This document shows, in pieces, positions 58,623-64,000 of a stretch of 64,000 nt of DNA. The DNA comes from Ustilago trichophora (lineage: Eukaryota; Basidiomycota; Ustilaginomycetes; Ustilaginales; Ustilaginaceae). The position numbers and the translations under genes were made by a program. Location: positions 248,001 to 312,000 of the forward strand of contig OOIN01000037.1 in the NCBI GenBank assembly GCA_900323505.1, read 5' to 3'. A model generated the notes under the pieces. That model did not search any database. It had not been told where the DNA came from and saw only the letters and a program-made list of their open reading frames with translations. The number at the start of each line of letters is the position of its first letter. The first letter of the stretch is position 1.

Positions 58623-61600
58623 GAAGCGAACAAAAGTCGGAAGAAAAATAGGTCCCAAAAATATCAATACTGGATACCAACGCTTGATGCTGCCGGCTCG
58701 AGCTCGTTCCAACAACCAACCGCAGACCTCATTAGTTCTGAGTATGATGAGAGTGAGTGCTGTTTGGAGTGCATCGCGTTTTGATCGACGCCGAAGCTGG
58801 ACCGAAGCAAGCCGGTAAAGCTTGCAGAGCTGACCGTGGTGCTGTGATAAGCTGGGACACCTTGTGTCTGCACTCATTGAAATTGGTGTCCCTTCCCCAG
58901 CGCAGAATGAGGCGGCTGCACCCTGCCCAATAAAGCGATGTAGCAAGATCAGCAGAGCACAAGTGCTTTTGGAATGGTTAGCATGTTTCCACGAGTCAGA
59001 CATGGATCATCACGCGCGCATGCATGTCGTATCCATAACCTTATTCGACAGCTGTTCACCACCATGCCATTAAAATCGGAAGGATGCGGCCAAGTGAGAT
59101 GCTCGATCCTGTTGTAGCATCGGCAAAACTGTCTGCCGGAGGAAGTCGAAGCGGGATGCTCTTGTGTGGCGGCTAGCCGGTCTTTGGTCAGCTCAGACAC
59201 TCTCTTGGATCTCCGCACACTCTGCATCATCCGCCCGACTGTACAGAGCTATTAGGAACTATCAAGTAAGATGGCCACGGTGGTGCTGAATGCGGTCTTC
59301 AGTTCAAAGGCCGAGTGGCGAATCCAAAGCTGTGGATGCGCTTAGTCTCTTGCGAAAATGAAGCGAATCTGTAAATAGTGCAGCGGAAGGAGATGCTTTT
59401 TCAACGCGAATATGCTTTTCCACGTCCCTCGCTCAAAGTCCGACACAGCAGCAATCCCTCGCCTCGTTCTGTCCATGGAAAGGGTGGCAAAAAAAAAGGG
59501 TCCTCGACGATCATGCTTGGCATCTCTCGTCTTCCGCTGGCCGGCCGGCCATTCCTTAATAAGCTCTGCACTCCGCTTTCCGCACCGTCTGACAGTCATC
59601 CGCTAGCGACTGCACGAGAGAAACAGACACTCGCACGCACATCATTCGCTTCATTTCGATAGTTTTTGCGTGTCGTTTGCATGCAGAGATCGACAGCGCG
59701 TACGCAGGGTCCCCTCATGCTGTTGGTGTTCAAAGCTTTTCCTGTCAGCGTCTGCGACCTGAATGTGCCGAGCGGGTTGAGTGTAGAGGCTAAATTAGTT
59801 GAACACGGTGCTGACATCGTAACAAGAGCTTACTCGTGACCCGAGCGTGCTTCTCCGAACAATACCCAGAGCCCACTTGCCTCTCCGTCGTGTCACCAAC
59901 GGGAGGTTCCAGTGCATCTGTCGTGCTGCCCAAAGCTGATACGGGGCGGCATCCTCTGGTTGAGGACGAGCTAACAGTCGCCTGCATTGCTGAGAAACAA
60001 CAGGGATCCACTTGTTGGCCGTCGTCAGTGATCAGGACGGCTGAGCGAGCTGGGTCGTGAGATGAAGAGCATCGGGGAGCTCATCAGAGATCTAGAGCAA
60101 GATTCAATAGACGTCGGGGCTCAAGAGTCTCGCTTTGAATCATTGGCAGCCCATGGTTGAGAACAAGAGCAAAGCGTCCAGCGACCATCTCTTTCTCTCT
60201 GTGCGTGGATAATTCAGAGAGCCCTTTTTTTCCGTGAATTTCGTCGAGACAGCTTTGGAGATGACGCTGTGGGAGACAAGTTTAGGGGTTGACTGCATGC
60301 GAACAACGCAATTGAGCAGCTCGAGAAACGCGGTTAAACAAAGAAAAAAATGTCGAGGCAGAATGGCAGAGACCCTGTCCTGTGCTAAGCAACGTGAGAT
60401 TTTCCGCCCTGATCCTCTGTGCGTCTTTTGGGCGCTGGATCAGGGGCACTCTGCACCTCGTCTTTTGGTGCTAGCCGAGATTGCTGTCAGAAGAGTCCTG
60501 CCAAACTTGACATTTTTGGCAGGATGGTCCCGTGCTTGGCTCGTTGCTCGTCCATTGGCGACCCTAGCGTCGTGGCTTTGGGCGGCGTCACAGGTCTCGA
60601 TCTCGATTCGACTTTGGGAGTCTTGTTAACGCCTCTAGATGTGGCTCATTGAACATGCATCCAAGTGTTTGGCTCGCTTAGCACTTTCAAGTTTGAGCTG
60701 AGCCTCTAGTTGAGCCTCCTCGCGGCGGTTTCGCTTTCCGAGGAGGGGTGTGAGTGGGAAGATTTAAGAAATCATGACGCTGCATTGACCCCTATCCTTG
60801 CAACGCAAGGCGTTCCCGAACACTGCTGACCATGGCACTTTTACGCCGAATATGCAACTGTGCGTTTCAGTTGGTCGCTTGCCATCGTCGATGGGCTGAT
60901 CCGTTTGCAGCTGATATTTATTGAGAATCGACGAGGGAAGGACGGGATCGACGTCACTGCTCGAGCCTCCATGATCGTGGCTGTCTGCCGAGATAGCGAC
61001 GATAGAAGCACCGATCGAAAGATGGTCTTGTCAACAGCGAGTGGGAACCATGATGATGAGATGGCTTCGATCCTGGCATTGTGTTGTTGGTTTCATGGTC
61101 TGCTGTCAGCTCAGCCTCAAAAATTGATGGAGAGGTCATCTGAGAACGGTCTCCCACGCCGAGTCGCCGTCAGAAATTTGGGGGTGGGTCAACCCGACTG
61201 ATGGAGGACATGGCTCCCACGCTTTCGGGCTGCGTCTGTTGTGACTTGACAGGATGCGAGTCGAAGGACGGGAAGGTATGGCTACGCCCACTGCAGGGTC
61301 GTCTGTTTCATCTTATTTTTTCTTTTGAGGCTGAGACAACGCCAGACTGATCCTTTCACGCTGCTGTCCGTCTTGACGGTAATACGATGGACGTCGCTCG
61401 TGATTCTCTCCCGCTGTCTCCTTCTTCCTTAGCTCTCTTCCAGATCTCATCAAGGAGCCTGTAAGCAGGCTATCCTGAAGCATCACGCGGATAGAGGTCA
61501 ATTGTCGCCTTGACCGTCACCAAAGGGCTCTGTGAATGATGTGAATTCAGATTAGCGGAGTCATTCTCGAAAAGAAAAAGCTACGCGGACGTCAGCTGCA

Positions 61601-64000
61601 CATGTTCGGACAACCCCTGAAGCTTGGGCTTGGCACGGGCACCGGAGAAGCTGAACAACCTGATACTTCCTATGACACAATCAATAAGGACAAAAAGAAA
61701 TCGTCCAGCGTTGTCGGATCGTACGATCCGGAGAGTCCAAGCGTGGTGAGAATGCTCGCTTGGAAGCTAAACTCGAAGAGCGCAGTCTCCAGGACCTTGC
61801 ATGACAATGAAGCATCCAATTTCATGTAGTCGTGTAAAAAGTGACCAAGGAAGAAAGATGCAGGATGATGGTCACTATTAATGACCGTCGGTGAGGGTGC
61901 AAAGTGGTCGCTGCGCGCTGCATGTTGCTCCTCGAGTTGCAGGATGCATGGATGCCCGCTACTCTCTTCCCACTCATAGCTCGAGTGTAAGCCGCTGCGA
62001 GCCGATGGTCATTTTACATGTTTGGAGAATATTTGATGACACCTACTTGGATGTGACCAGAATGCACAGCGACGCAGTACGATCCGGCTTTCTGATAATC
62101 ATGACTACGCTGCGAGCTGCTGCTATTCAGCGGCGAGCCAAGTTTTGAGACGCTTTTCGACTTTAGCCGGTCCATATGCGCGAGGACTTGGTTACGAGTC
62201 GTCGGAAGGTCCCGACGGGCTGGCGAGCAAGATGTACGCAACTCTGCCCGCTCTCCCGCAGGCGTGCTCAGACCCCTGCAGCAAGGGAGCATCCAAGATC
62301 AGACTGGGCTAGCTCACTCAGTGTTGCTGTTGTGTTAGCGAGCTGGCAGCTCACAATAGGATCCGAGCAATCGGGGTAAGCTTCCTCCAACCTGAGCTAA
62401 AAGCTGCCTGGTCGCCTGATTCAAGTCTTTCCACTCGGAGTCTGTTGCGAGGCACCGTCAACGAGAATGGAAAGGAAAGGAAACAAAAGGCTGCGTGAGG
62501 TCCAAAGTCTACAGTACATACTGCACATACTGTATAGACTGAGAAGGCTTGGTCGGTCGACTCTCCGGTCGGGCCTCTCTGTCCGTCGACCTGCCGAATC
62601 GAGCAACGTTGCTGCAGGCTAGGCGCAAAAAGAAAAACAAAAAGTAGAAGTGATGCGAACGGATCCCTTCAAATCATGCAGCAGCCGCAGCCCAAATCGA
62701 ACAGCTTCGGCGTGTGTGTGTGTGTGGTGAAATGCCTGAAATGGAGAGAAAAACAAAAGAAAATTTGGATCGGAAATTCTGTTTTTCCCACCCCGCTCCT
62801 CTCAGGACCTGGCGCCTCATTCTTTTTCACAAAAATATACAGTAAAAAAAAAAAAAAAAGAAAAAGAAAAAAAGGTAGCCTTCCTTTCCCATGCAAGGCC
62901 AGTACACAAGCACCAAAGCATCCCAAACGCTCTCTCTCTGTGTGTCTCTCTCTCCTCTCCTCTCCTCTCCCTTTTTGTCCGAAACCAGGGGCTTAAAATC
63001 GATGCACTGGGACGATCCCAAGCCATACTCCATTGCTAAGCTTCCCATTTTTTCGATTTATTTTATTTGTAATTTAATTTCGTTTTATTTGAAATTCGCA
63101 GGACACTGGGCACAGTTGCAATTTGTGAGTTGTGCATGTTGTGTTTTGATGTGAGGCGAGAGAGAAAGAGAAGCAGTCGTGGGAAAGAGCGGCGGATGAG
63201 TCAATTTACAGTATCATCGTCGGACCCACCGACAGACGACGCCTTGTCACCTCAATCTCATCTCCAGCAGCACAGCTCAGCATCGCATGTGCTCCGCTCA
63301 GCGCTTGTCTTTCTCCACTCCACGCAAGCGCTTTGAGTTGACAAGGCTTCTTTCTTGGTACCGCTCGTCATCGTTAGCTCGGCTTGAACCCCTCTTTTTT
63401 CCCCTTTCCCTCTCTCGACACCCTCTATCCTCGGCCCCTCTCCATCTTGACCGTTTCATCCTCATCTCCTCATCGTCCGCCCCCCTTTCTCTGCGCTCAA
63501 CACGTCGCTTCTGCAGCCTTTCTCCCCGAAGTACGCACGCAACCTGCACCGAGCTCTGTCTTTCTCTCTCTCTCTCTTTCTTTTTTTCCTTCGCCAATAT
63601 CAACGCGAAAACAACAACTTTATCCTGCTGGCGTTACGTTGACCCCACTTACACCACCTCATCACGTTTCCTGCTTCTCGCGTCGTCTCCGAGTCTCGAC
63701 GTTTCCCCCTTCTCTCCACCAGCTTCGATTCATCTAGCTCCCACTTTCACCACCACCACCACCACCACCACCATCACCATCACCGCCCTCGTTCCGCCCG
63801 ATTCTTCAGCCTGACAAGCAGCGCCTGACGACGACCATAGGTTGCTTCTGCAAAGCAACTTGGACACCTCCTTCCTTTCTTGCTTACGACCATCATACGA
63901 CTACGCAACGACTAGACATCCCATCACCATCGACTACGAATATTTATCTCGCTGCAACGATTTCCGTCTCTCAGAATCACACTCTCCGTTTCACATCGCC
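58312..64000. other. 5.7-kb stretch without a convincing gene, ending in a leader-like region
   Basis: No frame over about 130 codons has protein-like composition, apart from frames over microsatellites. It contains A37 at 58585, GGCCGGCCGGCC near 59540, a perfect 10-bp-stem hairpin at 60496-60524, TACAGTAC-type elements at 62510-62536 and an A-rich run at about 62844-62870. From about 63340 the plus strand is strongly pyrimidine-rich with CCA repeats near 63749-63782, as in the leaders of other plus-strand genes here. A gene probably starts beyond 64000. Confidence 0.6.
58585..58621 (+). repeat. Poly-A tract (A37)
   Basis: An uninterrupted run of 37 adenines about 275 nt upstream of the TFC6 start codon (T37 on the TFC6 strand), hence within its promoter region. 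Confidence 0.95.

Noticed and set aside
63287..63814. 175-codon Ser/Leu/Thr-rich frame near the right end
   Set aside because: Typical translation of a CT- and CCA-rich leader; no conserved sequence.
1..64000. CRISPR arrays, bacterial operons, phage or IS elements
   Set aside because: None of the required repeat-spacer patterns or transposase-like frames are visible; the DNA is eukaryotic in style.

Overview
The window looks like nuclear DNA of a smut-type basidiomycete (Ustilaginomycotina, close to Ustilago/Sporisorium/Pseudozyma). The reasons are compact, mostly intronless genes, the few introns being 80-116 nt with GTAAGT-type donors; serine- and alanine-rich low-complexity tails; long pyrimidine-rich leaders upstream of start codons; and a purely fungal gene complement. 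This placement is inference from style and protein resemblance; no database search was run.

Layout. A partial gene enters from the left edge on the minus strand (1-1640), followed by 5.3 kb without a convincing gene. From 6.98 to 58.3 kb there are 23 protein genes that mostly alternate in strand, so that neighbours share divergent promoters or convergent 3' ends: HSCB/JAC1 and a Bet1/Sft1-type SNARE (22 nt apart, same strand), mitochondrial uL16m, SEC20, a DMT-family transporter, a GH128 glucanase, an SLX4-like nuclease scaffold, an OCA/SIW14-type pseudophosphatase, a two-exon gene joining an aGPT-PPlase/5-hmdU-kinase-helical-domain protein to a chromodomain, a mitochondrial GGQ rescue-factor fusion, SER1, MED7, a DSF2/Nif1-like SEL1 protein, RPB9, BAT, the proteasome pair PUP1 and PAC2, EDE1, a ChaN-like protein, a GPI-anchored GH45-like protein, NOT1, a WW-domain protein and TFC6. 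The last 5.7 kb (58312-64000) has no convincing gene and ends in a pyrimidine-rich stretch that looks like the leader of a plus-strand gene beyond the window.

How the genes relate. Most are housekeeping: RNA polymerase II and III transcription (RPB9, MED7, TFC6), mRNA decay (NOT1), ER-Golgi SNAREs (SEC20, SFT1/BET1), mitochondrial translation and Fe-S assembly (uL16m, GGQ factor, HSCB), amino-acid metabolism (SER1, BAT), proteasome core and assembly (PUP1 beside PAC2) and endocytosis (EDE1). Two secreted wall-acting enzymes (GH128, GH45-like) stand apart.

The most unusual gene is the chromodomain fusion at 18442-20277. Its main domain belongs to a family best known from phage thymine hypermodification systems, here tethered to an apparently intact methyl-lysine reader. 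The second unexpected pattern is a recurring palindromic GTACTGTA/TACAGTAC element found only between genes. Microsatellites and homopolymers (T72, T35, A37, C23, CT, GTT, TG and TTCC tracts) are frequent in the intergenic DNA.
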